Positions 12,591 to 21,640 of a stretch of 64,000 nt of DNA are shown piece by piece; within the stretch, counting starts at the first letter, position 1, and every line of letters begins with the position of its first letter. Source of the stretch: Hydrogenophaga sp. RAC07 (lineage in GTDB: Bacteria; Pseudomonadota; Gammaproteobacteria; Burkholderiales; Burkholderiaceae_C); assembly GCF_001713375.1 (NCBI RefSeq), contig NZ_CP016449.1:3534001-3598000 (forward strand). The letters are read 5' to 3'. Below the pieces are notes generated by a model. It was not told the origin of the DNA. It saw only the letters and a program-made list of their open reading frames with translations, and did not search any database. Made by a program: the position numbers and the translations under genes.

Positions 12591-13028
12591 TCAGACTTGA
12601 AACTGCTTGATCGATGCGATCACCACGCCCCAGATCTCGATCTCCTGCCCTTCCTTCGGATTGATGTCCGGGTAGGTCGGGTTGGCGGCCTTGAGCTTGA
12701 TGCGGCCATTGCGCAGGTGCAACTGCTTGCAGGTGAATTCACCGTCGACGATGGCGATCACCACCATGCCGTGCCTGGGCTTGACAGCCTTGTCCACCAG
12801 GAGGACGTCCGCGTCGAAGATGCCCAGCTCGCGCATGGACTCACCACTCACGCGCATCGCATAGGTGGCTTGCGGGTGAACCACCAGGCGGTCCATGATG
12901 TCGATGCGTTTGGCCGAGAAATCTGCTGCCGGCGAGGGGAAGCCCGCGTGCACGCTGGTGGCGAGGCTGAACGCCATGAGCGGCTCTTGCGTGAGCAGTG
13001 CTGGTTCGGAAAGGGTGATGTCTGACAC
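12591..13028 (-). CDS. umuD: UmuD, SOS mutagenesis protein (LexA-like self-cleaving)
   Basis: 145 residues from GTG 13028, chosen because GAGGAGG lies 5 bp upstream; a longer frame from ATG 13091 would run through the LexA site. The protein has an Ala28-Gly29 cleavage junction (VHAGFP), the catalytic Ser64 in VSGESM and Lys101 in EFTCKQL. The Ser-Lys spacing of 37 is that of E. coli UmuD. RecA filaments would trigger cleavage to UmuD', the partner of UmuC in translesion synthesis. It is expressed from the LexA-type site just upstream and is followed by the broken umuC. Confidence 0.93.
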   Translation of the reverse strand: MSDITLSEPALLTQEPLMAFSLATSVHAGFPSPAADFSAKRIDIMDRLVVHPQATYAMRVSGESMRELGIFDADVLLVDKAVKPRHGMVVIAIVDGEFTCKQLHLRNGRIKLKAANPTYPDINPKEGQEIEIWGVVIASIKQFQV

Positions 13029-13072
13029 GGCGCCTCCTCGCCACGGACTTGCGGCGGGGAGCGGATAGTACA

Positions 13073-13088
13073 CTGTATATTCATCCAG
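13073..13088 (-). promoter_or_regulatory. LexA (SOS) box upstream of umuD
   Basis: CTGTATATTCATCCAG fits the CTG-N10-CAG core of the proteobacterial LexA operator. It lies 45 bp upstream of the umuD start and 20 bp upstream of the divergent GTG at 13108, so LexA bound here could govern both directions. Confidence 0.75.
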
Positions 13089-13107
13089 CATCCTGAAAGC
13101 CCGGCCG

Positions 13108-14022
13108 GTGGATCAACATCTTGCACAGGAGGCGATGCAGGCCTCCACCCTGTGTCCCGGGCCTTGGGCAAACACCGTGAACGCGCAGCCTGAAACCTCT
13201 GAACCAATGCCCGCGCCATCCTTGAAGCGAGCGCACATGCGCCGCCTGCGCGAGATCTACCGCTCGGCTGGCTGGCCCTGTGCGGACATGCTAGAGGTGG
13301 AGCTGCACGCGGCCGGCCTGGTGGAGCGGTGCGTGGGCAGCCATGGCCACGAAACGCTTCGCCTGACGGACGCTGGCATCCACGCACTCGCTCAGGCCCA
13401 CGCAGGAAACCAGAACGCACGCGATCCTCACGAGAGTCTGGTAAAGCTGGTGGCCGACCAACTCGGCAGAGAAGGCAGGCTGGCCTGGCGGGGGTTGATG
13501 TTGCGCGTGCCGTTGCCACGCGTGCTGTTCGAAGGCCCATCAGAGCCGGTGGTTGAGGGATCCCCAGTGGTCCACGAAGATCTACTGCCTGAGGATGTGC
13601 TCTCCACCAATGGCCTGGCTGTGTCTGGCCGGGATCACACGTGGTGCATGGCGATGCCTGATGTGTTCTCCATCCGCCGAAGCTCCGTGGAAGCCTACCT
13701 GGAGCCGGTTGTTCACGAGATCAAAGTCAGTCGGGCCGATCTGCTTTGCGACCTTCGCAAGCCCGCCAAGCGCGCCGCTTATCTGGCCATGGCGGGGGCG
13801 GTTTGGTACGTGCTCGGTGAAGATAGCAAGGGTCGACCCATTGCCAAGCCAGAAGAAGTGCCGCGCGAATGTGGCGTGCTGCAGACGGAGCGCGGCTCGT
13901 TGGTGGTGGCGCGCAGTGCACCGCGCCGCGCCGTTGAACGCTTGCCATTTCATGTGTGGATGGCACTGGCCCAAGCCGGTCCGCACATCCGCCCCGAAGG
14001 TGACGAGCAGGCCTTGCTCTGA
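13108..14022 (+). CDS. MmcB-like putative DNA-repair nuclease-fold protein
   Basis: 304 residues from the first GTG; an ATG at 13207 (PAPSLKRAHMRRLREIYRS onwards) may be the true start. The C-terminal half matches MmcB-type proteins: FSIRRSSVEAYLEPVVHEIKVSRADLLCDL, with HEIKVSRADLL as the likely D/ExK strand, then YLAMAGAVWYVL. MmcB was described in Caulobacter as a LexA-regulated partner of translesion polymerase function. The N-terminal part resembles a winged-helix. It is divergent from umuDC with the LexA-type box between, so joint SOS control is likely. Confidence 0.7.
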   Translation: MDQHLAQEAMQASTLCPGPWANTVNAQPETSEPMPAPSLKRAHMRRLREIYRSAGWPCADMLEVELHAAGLVERCVGSHGHETLRLTDAGIHALAQAHAGNQNARDPHESLVKLVADQLGREGRLAWRGLMLRVPLPRVLFEGPSEPVVEGSPVVHEDLLPEDVLSTNGLAVSGRDHTWCMAMPDVFSIRRSSVEAYLEPVVHEIKVSRADLLCDLRKPAKRAAYLAMAGAVWYVLGEDSKGRPIAKPEEVPRECGVLQTERGSLVVARSAPRRAVERLPFHVWMALAQAGPHIRPEGDEQALL

Positions 14023-14098
14023 ATTCGCGCAGAATGCGGACCAAAGTCGGCTTGGCTCCCACCAAGGCCGATGCCCGATTCAACTTCAAGGAGACTGT

Positions 14099-14458
14099 AT
14101 GTCTGGAGGCAACTGGAAAGAGATGTATGCCGCGGCCGAAAGCGGCGATCTCCCGCTGGTCGAGTACTACGTGAAGCTGGGTGTCGACATGGACTACGCC
14201 CATCCAGAGTTTCTGTCGACCCCACTGGTGGCCACCATTCTCGCGAAACAGGAGGAGGTTGCTATGTATCTGCTTGATGCAGGAGCCAACCCCTGTCTGC
14301 ACTCCGAGTTCGATGCCATGACGCCTATTCAGGCTGCTCGACATGTCGGTCTGTCACAGGTTGAGGCGAAATTGATTGAACTCGGTGCCCCTGCGCTCCC
14401 GCCTGCAGAAGTGGAGAAGAGCTGGCTGGCCAGGATGTTCGGTCGTATTGCGGCGTGA
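14099..14458 (+). CDS. small ankyrin-repeat protein
   Basis: 119 residues from ATG 14099 with AAGGAG 6 bp upstream. Two to three ankyrin repeats are visible: AAESGDLPLVEYYVKLGVD, FLSTPLVATILAKQEEVAMYLLDAGANP and AMTPIQAARHVGLSQVEAKLIELGA. No signal peptide or membrane helix is present, so it is cytosolic and probably binds a protein partner. It follows the MmcB-like gene by 76 bp and may be cotranscribed. The function is not known. Confidence 0.85.
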   Translation: MSGGNWKEMYAAAESGDLPLVEYYVKLGVDMDYAHPEFLSTPLVATILAKQEEVAMYLLDAGANPCLHSEFDAMTPIQAARHVGLSQVEAKLIELGAPALPPAEVEKSWLARMFGRIAA

Positions 14459-14573
14459 TCGCGGTAGGCCTAATACCCACGCAGTATCACGAGACCGAAC
14501 TTCAAGTCCGGCTGTGACTTTCAGAGTCTCAACACGATAGGTCGGGTTTCACCTGCGCCGCGCAGCGGACCTG

Positions 14574-14598
14574 GGCGCTCAGCTTGCCGCCGAGCGCC
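14574..14598 (-). terminator. possible stem-loop between convergent genes
   Basis: GGCGCTC and GAGCGCC form a perfect 7-bp stem around an 11-base loop, just after the stop of the HU-like gene. There is no T tract, so intrinsic termination is uncertain. Confidence 0.35.
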
Positions 14599-14606
14599 GG
14601 GAGACC

Positions 14607-15038
14607 TTAAAGCGACGCGTCCTTGATCTTCTTCAAGGGGCGAACCTTCACGCGCACGGTGGCGGGTTTGGCCGCGAACTCGCGCTCAACCTTGGTGAAG
14701 GGATCGATACCGCGGCGTTTCTTTTTGGCGGGGATTGCCTGCGCAGTGATCTTGAGCAGACCTGGCAGCGTGAACTCGCCCAGACCCTTCTTGCTCATGG
14801 AGGCCACGATCGTGGCTTCCAGCGCAGCCAGCACTGCCTTGGCGGCCTTCGGCTCCACACCGGCGACCTCAGCCAGATGAGCCTGGAGCGTGGTCTTGTT
14901 GAAGGCCTTTTTGATCGGCATCAGTGTCGGCACGCTTGCCGCCGGCTTCTTGGTCACCGCGGCCTTGGGGGCCGCGACTGCCTTTTTCGCAACGGGTCCT
15001 GCCTTCTTCGCAGCAATGGTCTTCTTTGCAGTTGCCAT
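14607..15038 (-). CDS. HU/IHF-family DNA-binding protein with Lys/Ala-rich N-terminal tail
   Basis: 143 residues from ATG 15038. About 40 N-terminal residues are Lys/Ala/Pro-rich with AKK and APKAAVTKKPA repeats, like the histone-H1-like tails of some betaproteobacterial HU proteins. The rest is an HU fold: NKTTLQAHLAEVAGVEPKAA, then EFTLPGLLKITAQAI and the DNA-binding arm RRGIDPFTKVEREFAAKPA with its proline. It should bend and compact DNA as a dimer. Longer in-frame extension upstream lacks a start with a ribosome-binding site. Confidence 0.88.
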   Translation of the reverse strand: MATAKKTIAAKKAGPVAKKAVAAPKAAVTKKPAASVPTLMPIKKAFNKTTLQAHLAEVAGVEPKAAKAVLAALEATIVASMSKKGLGEFTLPGLLKITAQAIPAKKKRRGIDPFTKVEREFAAKPATVRVKVRPLKKIKDASL

Positions 15039-15488
15039 GGATCTATCTACTTTCGATTGTTGAAAATGCGCAAAGCGCGCAATGCGATTGTAGAAACCAA
15101 GAGTGCGTACGCGAAGTTCGAGAGCCGTGGAGCCTGATCGCTGATAGGCCTGTGCTTCGCACTGCGCGACCGGCGACCATCTGCCACGCAGAAGTGCGTA
15201 CTTGGGAAGGCGGCACAAGACTGAACGGAGTCATTCGAGGCCGCCGTCACGTGGAGCTGCGGCGATGGTCACCGGTCATTTGACGGCCCGCATTCGTCAG
15301 GCCGCTGTGCCTCCGGGACCAGTCACTCACCGCGCTATGGGCCGCAACCTACCCTAGCAACCTCCTCCACTACGCGCATCGCCACAGTTCACCTGCGCGG
15401 CACTGGTGGTAGATGCATTGCGGCACACGCGACCCTAGTTGCGGCTCTGCAAATGACGCACTGGCGTGCGCGATTCCACAGCAGCCGA
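15039..15488. other. intergenic, no gene seen; contains repeat copy 2
   Basis: 450 bp between the HU-like gene and the LysR gene. Apart from the dispersed repeat starting at 15217, I see no gene or RNA. Confidence 0.5.
15217..15345 (+). repeat. dispersed intergenic repeat, copy 2
   Basis: Starts AAGACTGAACGGAGTCATTC and continues with GAGGCCGCCGT, a GGTCACCGGTCATTTGACGG block and GGCCGCTGTGCCTCCGGGA. These blocks are parallel to copies 1 and 3. Confidence 0.6.
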
Positions 15489-16394
15489 TCATTGCGGTTG
15501 TCGGTGGAGGTGATCCACCAACAACTGCGCGGCGGCCGACAGTTGTTCGCGCTGGCGATAGCAGAGCAAAAAATGCCGCGTTGCCCATTCATCTTTCAGT
15601 CCGACCCATTTCAGTTTGGCCGTGTTCTGGGTAGCGCGAAAGATTTCCAACGGAACCACGCAGATTGCCAAACCCGAGCGCGCCATGCGCAACCCGGCTT
15701 CGAAGTTGGACACCATGGCCCGGCTTTGAAATTTTTGTCCACTCTGCGCAGCGGCTCGTTCCAGCAACACCTGCACGGCGCTGGAGGAGGGCAGGCTGAC
15801 CTGCTCCCAGACCAGGGTTTGGGCAAAGTCCACTTTCTTGAAACCTGCCAGGGCGTGACCTGCTGGGACTACGATCCCCAAGTGGTCGCTCCGGTAGACC
15901 GCGGTTTTGAGGCCTTGCAGATCGACCGTGTCCCAGGTTATTCCAAGAGAAGCGTGCCCCTCGCGCACGCCTCGCGCCACTTCGGGGCTGAAGCGCTCTT
16001 CCACGTCCACCTTGATGCCGGCGTGCGCCGGCAGGCGCATGAACTCGACAATGTCGTCGGCCAGTGATTCGGTCATCACCGACGCCGTGGCGAGCAGACG
16101 GACTTGCCCCCGCACACCGCTGGCGTAGGCAGCCATGGCCTGCTCGGCTCTCTGAGCTTCACCCAACATGGTGCGGGCGTATTCCAGAAAGGTTTCGCCC
16201 GCAGGTGTGGGAGACACGCCGTGCCGTTGTCGAACGAACAGCGGTGTTTTGATCTGAGCCTCCAGCGTTGCGATGCGTTTGCTCACCGCAGAGCCCACGA
16301 GGTTCTGGCGCTGAGCAGCGTGAACGAAGTTGCGCGTTTCGCAAACGGCCACGAAGAGCCGCAAGGTGGTGAGGTCTAGCTGGAGCTGGGCCAT
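15489..16394 (-). CDS. LysR-family transcriptional regulator
   Basis: 301 residues. N-terminal winged HTH: LTTLRLFVAVCETRNFVHAAQ, then LVGSAVSKRIATLEAQIKTPLFVR. The C-terminal type 2 periplasmic-binding fold is the co-inducer sensor. It is divergent from the HMG-CoA-lyase-like operon with 122 bp between starts and a palindromic site at 16421-16439. By the usual LysR rule it probably controls that operon in response to a substrate or pathway CoA-ester precursor. Confidence 0.9.
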   Translation of the reverse strand: MAQLQLDLTTLRLFVAVCETRNFVHAAQRQNLVGSAVSKRIATLEAQIKTPLFVRQRHGVSPTPAGETFLEYARTMLGEAQRAEQAMAAYASGVRGQVRLLATASVMTESLADDIVEFMRLPAHAGIKVDVEERFSPEVARGVREGHASLGITWDTVDLQGLKTAVYRSDHLGIVVPAGHALAGFKKVDFAQTLVWEQVSLPSSSAVQVLLERAAAQSGQKFQSRAMVSNFEAGLRMARSGLAICVVPLEIFRATQNTAKLKWVGLKDEWATRHFLLCYRQREQLSAAAQLLVDHLHRQPQ

Positions 16395-16420
16395 GTGGGA
16401 GTCTTGGTGTTCTTGAATGG

Positions 16421-16439
16421 AATATCTTGATGAAATATT
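16421..16439. promoter_or_regulatory. probable LysR-type operator
   Basis: AATATCTTGATGAAATATT is an interrupted palindrome with AATAT/ATATT arms, lying between divergent starts at 16394 and 16517. It has the form expected for a LysR T-N11-A site. Confidence 0.5.
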
Positions 16440-16516
16440 AGCGCTTCAGGAATGAAAAGGGAAAACCTAGACTGCGCGCAGGTCCACAACCTCACAGGAC
16501 CAGGAGACAAGTACCC

Positions 16517-17452
16517 ATGAACATTTCCCCCACGGTGTTGGTGCGCGAGGTGGGCCTGCGCGACGGCCTGCAGAGCATCCCCCGCGCACGCCTCAACACC
16601 GATCAGAAGCTCGAATGGATCCGCGAGGCCTATGAGGCCGGTCAACGCGAGATCGAAGTTGGCTCCTTCGTGCCCGCCAAGTTGTTGCCCCAATTGGCCG
16701 ATACCGAAGCCTTGGTGGCCTATGCGAGCACCCTGCCGGGCCTGGTCACCTCCGTGCTGGTCCCAAACTTGAAGGGCGCAGAAAGGGCGCTGGCTGCGGG
16801 CGTTGACCTGATGGTCATTCCCTTGTCGGCCAGCCATGCCCACAGTCTGGCCAATCTGCGAAAGACGCCGGACGAGGTGGTGGCCGAGGTCGGTCGCATC
16901 CGCGCGGTACGCGACGCCGCAGGCGTCAAGACGCTGATTGAAGGGGGTGTTGGTACGGCGTTCGGTTGTTCCATTCAAGGCCACGTCGATGAAGACGAGG
17001 TGCTGCGATTGACTCAGGCCTTGCTGGATGCGGGCGCCGATCGCGTGAGCTTGGCCGACACCGTGGGCTATGCCGATCCGCAACAAGTCAAGCGTCTGTT
17101 CGAGAAGGTGCTGCGGGCGGTCGGCGATCGACTGTGCTGCGCCCACTTCCACGACACGCGCGGTCTGGGCATGGCCAACGTGTTCGCAAGCTACGAACTG
17201 GGCATCCGCCGTTTTGATGCTTGCCTTGCCGGAATCGGTGGCTGCCCGCACGCACCCGGAGCTTCAGGCAACGTGGCCACCGAGGACGTCGTCTACCTGT
17301 TCCGCAGCATGGGCGTGGAGACCGGGCAGGACCTGACCCGCCTGCTGGCGCTGCGAGCCAAGGTGGCGCAGTGGCTGGACGGCGAACAGCTGGGCGGTTC
17401 CATCGCGCTGGCCGGTCTGCCCAAGATCTTGCGCGAGACGGTGGCGGCATGA
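16517..17452 (+). CDS. hydroxymethylglutaryl-CoA lyase family protein
   Basis: 311-residue TIM-barrel of the HMG-CoA lyase / DRE-TIM group. Seen: VREVGLRDGLQS (the catalytic Arg-Asp region), EVGSFVPAKLLPQ, the metal-binding HFHDTRGLGMANV, and GIGGCPHAPGASGNVATEDVV with the catalytic-loop Cys. It would cleave a 3-hydroxy-3-methyl-acyl-CoA (HMG-CoA or an analogue such as citramalyl-CoA) to an acyl-CoA plus a keto acid. It overlaps the CoA-transferase start by 4 bp (ATGA), so the acid is probably activated by that enzyme first. The exact substrate is unknown. Confidence 0.9.
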   Translation: MNISPTVLVREVGLRDGLQSIPRARLNTDQKLEWIREAYEAGQREIEVGSFVPAKLLPQLADTEALVAYASTLPGLVTSVLVPNLKGAERALAAGVDLMVIPLSASHAHSLANLRKTPDEVVAEVGRIRAVRDAAGVKTLIEGGVGTAFGCSIQGHVDEDEVLRLTQALLDAGADRVSLADTVGYADPQQVKRLFEKVLRAVGDRLCCAHFHDTRGLGMANVFASYELGIRRFDACLAGIGGCPHAPGASGNVATEDVVYLFRSMGVETGQDLTRLLALRAKVAQWLDGEQLGGSIALAGLPKILRETVAA

Positions 17453-18657
17453 CGGCCACTGATGCAAAGCCCAAGCGCCTGCCCTTGGAGGGACTGCGCG
17501 TGGTCGAGTTCACCCACATGGTCATGGGCCCCACCTGTGGCATGGTCCTGGCCGACATGGGCGCAGAAGTCATCAAGGTCGAGCCCATCGACGGTGACCG
17601 CACGCGCCACCTGCTGGGCGCCGGCGCGGGTTTCTTCCCCATGTTCAACCGCAACAAAAAAAGCATTGCCATCGACCTGCACACCGCCGAAGGCGCCGAG
17701 GTGGCACGCCGTCTCGCGGCCAGCGCCGACGTGGTGGCCGAGAACTTCAAGCCGGGCACCATGAAGAAGTACGGGCTCGACTACGACGCGCTCTCGCAGG
17801 TGAACGCGCGTTGCATCTACGTCAGCCACAAGGGCTTCCTGCCGGGTCCCTACGAGCACCGCACCGCGCTGGACGAGGTGGTGCAGATGATGGGCGGCCT
17901 GGCCTACATGACTGGGCGTCCCGGCGACCCGTTGCGCGCTGGCACCAGCGTCAACGACATCATGGGCGGGCTGTTCGGCGCCATCGGCGCCCTGGGTGCG
18001 TTGATCCAGCGCGGGATCACCGGTCGGGGCCAAGAGGTGCAGAGCGCGCTGTTCGAGAACAACGTCTTCCTCGTCGGCCAGCACATGCTGCAGTACGCCA
18101 TCACCGGCCAGCCGGCTGCACCCATGCCCGAACGCATCTCGGCCTGGGCGGTGTACGACGTGTTCACCGTGAAAGACGGCGAGCAGATTTTCCTGGCAGC
18201 GGTGAGCGACGCGCAGTGGACTACCTTCTGCGACATCCTGGGTTTCGCCGACCTCAAGGCGGACCCACGCTATGCCAACAACAACGCACGTGTCGAGCTG
18301 CGCCCCAGTCTGCTACCCGAGCTGCGCCTCCGGCTGCAGTCCTTCAGTGCCCAGGAGTTGGGTGAGCGCTTCGAGCGGGTTGGTCTGCCCTATGCGCCGA
18401 TCCGCAGTCCCGAGGAGCTGTTTGACGACGAGCACCTGCTGGCCACAGGCGGACTCGCCGACATCACCCTGCCCGATGGTCCCCGTGCGGGCGAAGTGAG
18501 CAAAGCGGCCCTGTTCCCATTTACCTTGGGCGGACAGCGCCTGGGCGTGAGGCTCAACCCGCCGACCCGGGGCGAGCACACCGACGCCATCCTCTCAAGC
18601 ATCGGTTTTGCATCTGCGGACATCGAGCAATTTCGAAACCTTAAAGCCGTGGCCTGA
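17449..18657 (+). CDS. family III CoA-transferase (CaiB/BaiF)
   Basis: 402 residues from the ATG overlapping the upstream stop. Seen: LEGLRVVEFTHMVMGPTCGM, ADMGAEVIKVEPIDGD, NRNKKSIAIDLHT, the catalytic-Asp region FKPGTMKKYGLDY, and GGLFGAIGALGAL. It moves CoA between acids (for example from succinyl-CoA) by a glutamyl/aspartyl-CoA thioester mechanism. With the lyase and the Bug receptor it suggests uptake, activation and cleavage of a carboxylic acid. Confidence 0.92.
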   Translation: MTATDAKPKRLPLEGLRVVEFTHMVMGPTCGMVLADMGAEVIKVEPIDGDRTRHLLGAGAGFFPMFNRNKKSIAIDLHTAEGAEVARRLAASADVVAENFKPGTMKKYGLDYDALSQVNARCIYVSHKGFLPGPYEHRTALDEVVQMMGGLAYMTGRPGDPLRAGTSVNDIMGGLFGAIGALGALIQRGITGRGQEVQSALFENNVFLVGQHMLQYAITGQPAAPMPERISAWAVYDVFTVKDGEQIFLAAVSDAQWTTFCDILGFADLKADPRYANNNARVELRPSLLPELRLRLQSFSAQELGERFERVGLPYAPIRSPEELFDDEHLLATGGLADITLPDGPRAGEVSKAALFPFTLGGQRLGVRLNPPTRGEHTDAILSSIGFASADIEQFRNLKAVA

Positions 18658-18695
18658 GCGAGGCACACCCACAACCATCCGGCAAGGAGACAAAC

Positions 18696-19694
18696 ATGAA
18701 CAACACAAAGACAACCACATCCGCATTCCTAATCAACCGTCGCCAGATAGCGATGGCTATGGGGGCCATGTCCATAGGCCTCGGCTGGTCGGGTGCATCC
18801 CGAGCCAATGGCCCGGTCAGATTCATACTCCCGGTGAGCGCTGGTTCCGGCGTGGATGCCATTGCCCGTGCTGCCGGCAACCAGTTGGGCGTCGCGTTGG
18901 GTGCTCCGGTCGTCATCGAAAACCAGCCGGGCGCCGGTGGCGTGGTTGGAACGCAGGCATTGGTGAAGGCCGCGCCGGACGGCCAGACACTGAGCCTGGT
19001 GTCCAACAACCACGTGATCTATCCGGCTGTCATCAAGTCGCTTTCATTCGATCCTATCGCCGACATCACGCCGATCTCAATCGTCGCCACATCGCCACTG
19101 GTCATCGTGACACGGCCGGGTTTTCCGGCCAAGAACCTCACGGAGTTCCGCAACCAGCTCAAAGCCAATCCGGGGAAGTTCAACTTCGGCTCCGCAGGCA
19201 ACGGCACCATCCTGCATCTGGCGGCCGAGCTGTTCAAGGATGTCACGGGGGTGTTCTCCACACACATTCCTTACCGTGGCACGGGTCCGTTGGTCAATGA
19301 CCTGATGGGGGGCCAGGTGGACTGGGCAGTGATTGCCTTGCCGGCCATCCGGGGCCTGATCGAGAACGGCCGCCTGCAGGCCTTGGCTGTGGGCACGCAG
19401 CAGCGCGTGACCGGTTTCCCGCAACTGCCTACGGCGGTGGAGCAGGGCTTCGACAAGTACGTGGTGGAAGGCTGGGTGGCCGCCGTGGGGCCCAAGGGCA
19501 TGTCCCCTGACTTGGTGGCACGCACACACGCAGCCATCGTCACGGCCTTCAGCACAACCGAGGTCAAGGATTCCATGGCCAAGCAGGGCAACACCATCGT
19601 CTTGTCCTCGCCCGAGGCTGCTGCTGCACATTTCAAGTCGGAACTGGTGCGCTATGCCGCGCTGGTAAAGAAGTCCGGCATGGTGGCCCAGTGA
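18696..19694 (+). CDS. Bug/TctC-family periplasmic substrate-binding protein
   Basis: 332 residues with a twin-basic N-terminus ([19 protein letters not shown]), a likely export signal. The Bug fold follows: [58 protein letters not shown]. It should bind a carboxylate in the periplasm. No TctA/TctB membrane genes are in the operon, which is common for these expanded families in Burkholderiales; it may use a permease encoded elsewhere. Confidence 0.92.
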   Translation: MNNTKTTTSAFLINRRQIAMAMGAMSIGLGWSGASRANGPVRFILPVSAGSGVDAIARAAGNQLGVALGAPVVIENQPGAGGVVGTQALVKAAPDGQTLSLVSNNHVIYPAVIKSLSFDPIADITPISIVATSPLVIVTRPGFPAKNLTEFRNQLKANPGKFNFGSAGNGTILHLAAELFKDVTGVFSTHIPYRGTGPLVNDLMGGQVDWAVIALPAIRGLIENGRLQALAVGTQQRVTGFPQLPTAVEQGFDKYVVEGWVAAVGPKGMSPDLVARTHAAIVTAFSTTEVKDSMAKQGNTIVLSSPEAAAAHFKSELVRYAALVKKSGMVAQ

Positions 19695-19704
19695 GGAGAT
19701 TGCC

Positions 19705-20244
19705 GTGACGGTGTACCGCTTGGGCGAGAAGCTGCCCGTACTGGATGCAGAGGTGTGGGTGGCTCCGACCGCTCAAGTGGTTGGCGATGTGCACCTTGAG
19801 CCATACAGTAGCGTGTGGTTCGGTGCTGTGGTCCGGGCCGACAACGAACCCATGCACATTGGCGCGGGCAGCAATGTGCAGGACGGCGCTGTGTTGCATT
19901 CCGACCCCGGTTTTCCGCTGCACATTGCGGAGAACGTCACCATCGGTCATCAGGCCATGCTGCACGGCTGCACCGTCGGCGCGGGCTCGCTCATCGGGAT
20001 AGGTGCAGTGGTGCTCAATGGCGCGAGGATCGGCAGGCATTGCCTGGTGGCGGCGGGGGCGCTGGTGACGGAGGGCAAACATTTTCCGGATGGCAGCCTG
20101 ATCGTGGGCAGCCCGGCGGTGGTCAAACGCGAGCTCAATGCAGAGCAGATCAGCGGGTTGCTGGACAGTGCGCGGCACTACCGGGAAAACGCCCTCCGCT
20201 ACAAGGAACACCTTGTCGTCACGGTGAGCCCCATCGAAACCTGA
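19705..20244 (+). CDS. gamma-carbonic-anhydrase-like hexapeptide protein
   Basis: 179 residues from GTG 19705, with GAGGAG upstream. It is a left-handed beta-helix protein with hexapeptide repeats; [37 protein letters not shown] and the spaced histidines fit the gamma-CA metal site. It resembles PaaY/YrdA-type proteins, some of which act on CoA thioesters rather than CO2. As the last gene of the lyase operon, a thioesterase-like protective role is a reasonable guess. Confidence 0.88.
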   Translation: MTVYRLGEKLPVLDAEVWVAPTAQVVGDVHLEPYSSVWFGAVVRADNEPMHIGAGSNVQDGAVLHSDPGFPLHIAENVTIGHQAMLHGCTVGAGSLIGIGAVVLNGARIGRHCLVAAGALVTEGKHFPDGSLIVGSPAVVKRELNAEQISGLLDSARHYRENALRYKEHLVVTVSPIET

Positions 20245-20635
20245 TCGGGGAGACCTGTTGTTGACGCCGACCAATCCGTGTGGACTGGAGGCTCAAGACT
20301 GAACTGAGTCATTCGAGGTCGACGTCTGGGAAGTCAACAGGGTTCATCACCGGCCCTTCAACGACCAGATTGCGAACGACCGCTGCGCCTCCAGGATCGG
20401 ATACAGCTCAAGCTAACGTGGGTCTTCCCACGAACGGCTGGTAGCCTGCGAGGTGACCTGGAAACGACGACCCTGAGGAGTCGATGGAAGTTAAGACAGG
20501 CGGAAGCTGAGCGAATTCGGATCTCGGGGGCAGAAGCTCAGGTCGTGCTGCGTTTGTGCCAGACCGACTGATGAAAGCAAATGCTGGCGTCCCTCGAACG
20601 CGCACCTCCGCCCTCGCGACTTAGGTGGTTTGAGT
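20245..20635. other. intergenic between convergent operons, no gene seen
   Basis: 391 bp between the converging carbonic-anhydrase-like and transketolase genes. Apart from repeat copy 3 I see no gene. Confidence 0.5.
20295..20405 (+). repeat. dispersed intergenic repeat, copy 3
   Basis: Best-preserved copy: AAGACTGAACTGAGTCATTC, then GAGGTCGACGT, TTCATCACCGGCCCTTCAACG and CGACCGCTGCGCCTCCAGGA. Confidence 0.65.
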
Positions 20636-21640
20636 TCAGTTCAACCAAGCTTTGACTCGCTTCGCCAGCGCTTCGGTGCTGATGCCATAGCGATCGTGCA
20701 GCGTGGGCAGTGCACCTGCATCCAGGTAGGCGTCGGGCAGGCCAGCCAAGCGGAAGCGCGCGGGCTGCACGCCGTTTTGCAGCAGGGAGCTGGCCACCGC
20801 TTCACCCAGGCCACCCACCACTGAGTGGTTCTCGGCCACTACCACCAGGCGCGATTTGCGCAGAACTTCAGCGAGGATGGTCACCTCGTCCAGTGGCTTG
20901 ATGGTCGGACAGTGCAACACCGCCACACCAATGTTGTCGGCCTTCAAACTCTGCGCGACTTCCAGCGCACGCATGGTCAGGAAGCCACTGGAGATGATGA
21001 GTACATCGTCACCGTCAACCAGACGCTTGGCCTTGCCGAGCTCGAACCGGTAGTCGTATTCATCGAGCACCAGCGGCACGTTGCCGCGCAGCAGGCGCAT
21101 GTAGACCGGGCCGTTGTGCGCGGCCATCTGAGGCACCGCCTGCTCGATGTCGAGTGCGTCGCAGGGATCGATGATGGTCAGGCCGGGGATTCCGCGCATC
21201 ATGGCCAGGTCTTCGGTCGCCTGGTGGCTGGGGCCGTAGCCGGTGGTCAGGCCGGGCAGCGCGCAGCACATCTTCACGTTGAGGTTTTCCTCCGCGATCA
21301 CCTGATGGATGAAGTCGTAGGCGCGGCGGGTGCCGAACACAGCGTAGGTGGTCACGAAAGGCATCAGGCCCGCCTTGGCCATGCCGCCGGCCGCGCCCAT
21401 GAGCAACTGCTCGGCCATGCCCATCTGGAAGTAGCGCTCAGGGTAGGCCTGCGCGAACAGGTGCAGGTCGGTGTACTTGCCCAGGTCGGCGGTCATGCCG
21501 ACGATCTCGGGCCGGTTCGCGGCCAGCTCGACCAGGGCCTTGCCAAAGGGCGCGGCCTTCACACGCTGTCCTTCGCTCGCGATGGACGCGATCATGGCGG
21601 AGGTGGTGAGGCGGGGTTTTTTCTCTGCGACGGTATTCAT
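20636..21640 (-). CDS. transketolase, C-terminal subunit
   Basis: 334 residues carrying the pyrimidine-binding and C-terminal transketolase domains: FQMGMAEQLLMGAAGGMAKAG (the GMAEQ glutamate activates thiamine diphosphate), TYAVFGTRRAYDFIHQ, and the C-terminal VVVAENHSVVGGLGEAVAS. It works with the separate N-terminal subunit encoded just upstream (4-bp overlap) to form a two-chain enzyme moving two-carbon ketol groups between sugar phosphates or sugar-acid derivatives. The operon's TRAP transporter and SDR point to a specialised catabolic substrate rather than the central pentose pathway. Confidence 0.92.
   Translation of the reverse strand: MNTVAEKKPRLTTSAMIASIASEGQRVKAAPFGKALVELAANRPEIVGMTADLGKYTDLHLFAQAYPERYFQMGMAEQLLMGAAGGMAKAGLMPFVTTYAVFGTRRAYDFIHQVIAEENLNVKMCCALPGLTTGYGPSHQATEDLAMMRGIPGLTIIDPCDALDIEQAVPQMAAHNGPVYMRLLRGNVPLVLDEYDYRFELGKAKRLVDGDDVLIISSGFLTMRALEVAQSLKADNIGVAVLHCPTIKPLDEVTILAEVLRKSRLVVVAENHSVVGGLGEAVASSLLQNGVQPARFRLAGLPDAYLDAGALPTLHDRYGISTEALAKRVKAWLN

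Noticed and set aside
12591..13091. Longer UmuD start at ATG 13091
   Set aside because: It would place the LexA-type site inside the coding region; GTG 13028 has a strong ribosome-binding site.
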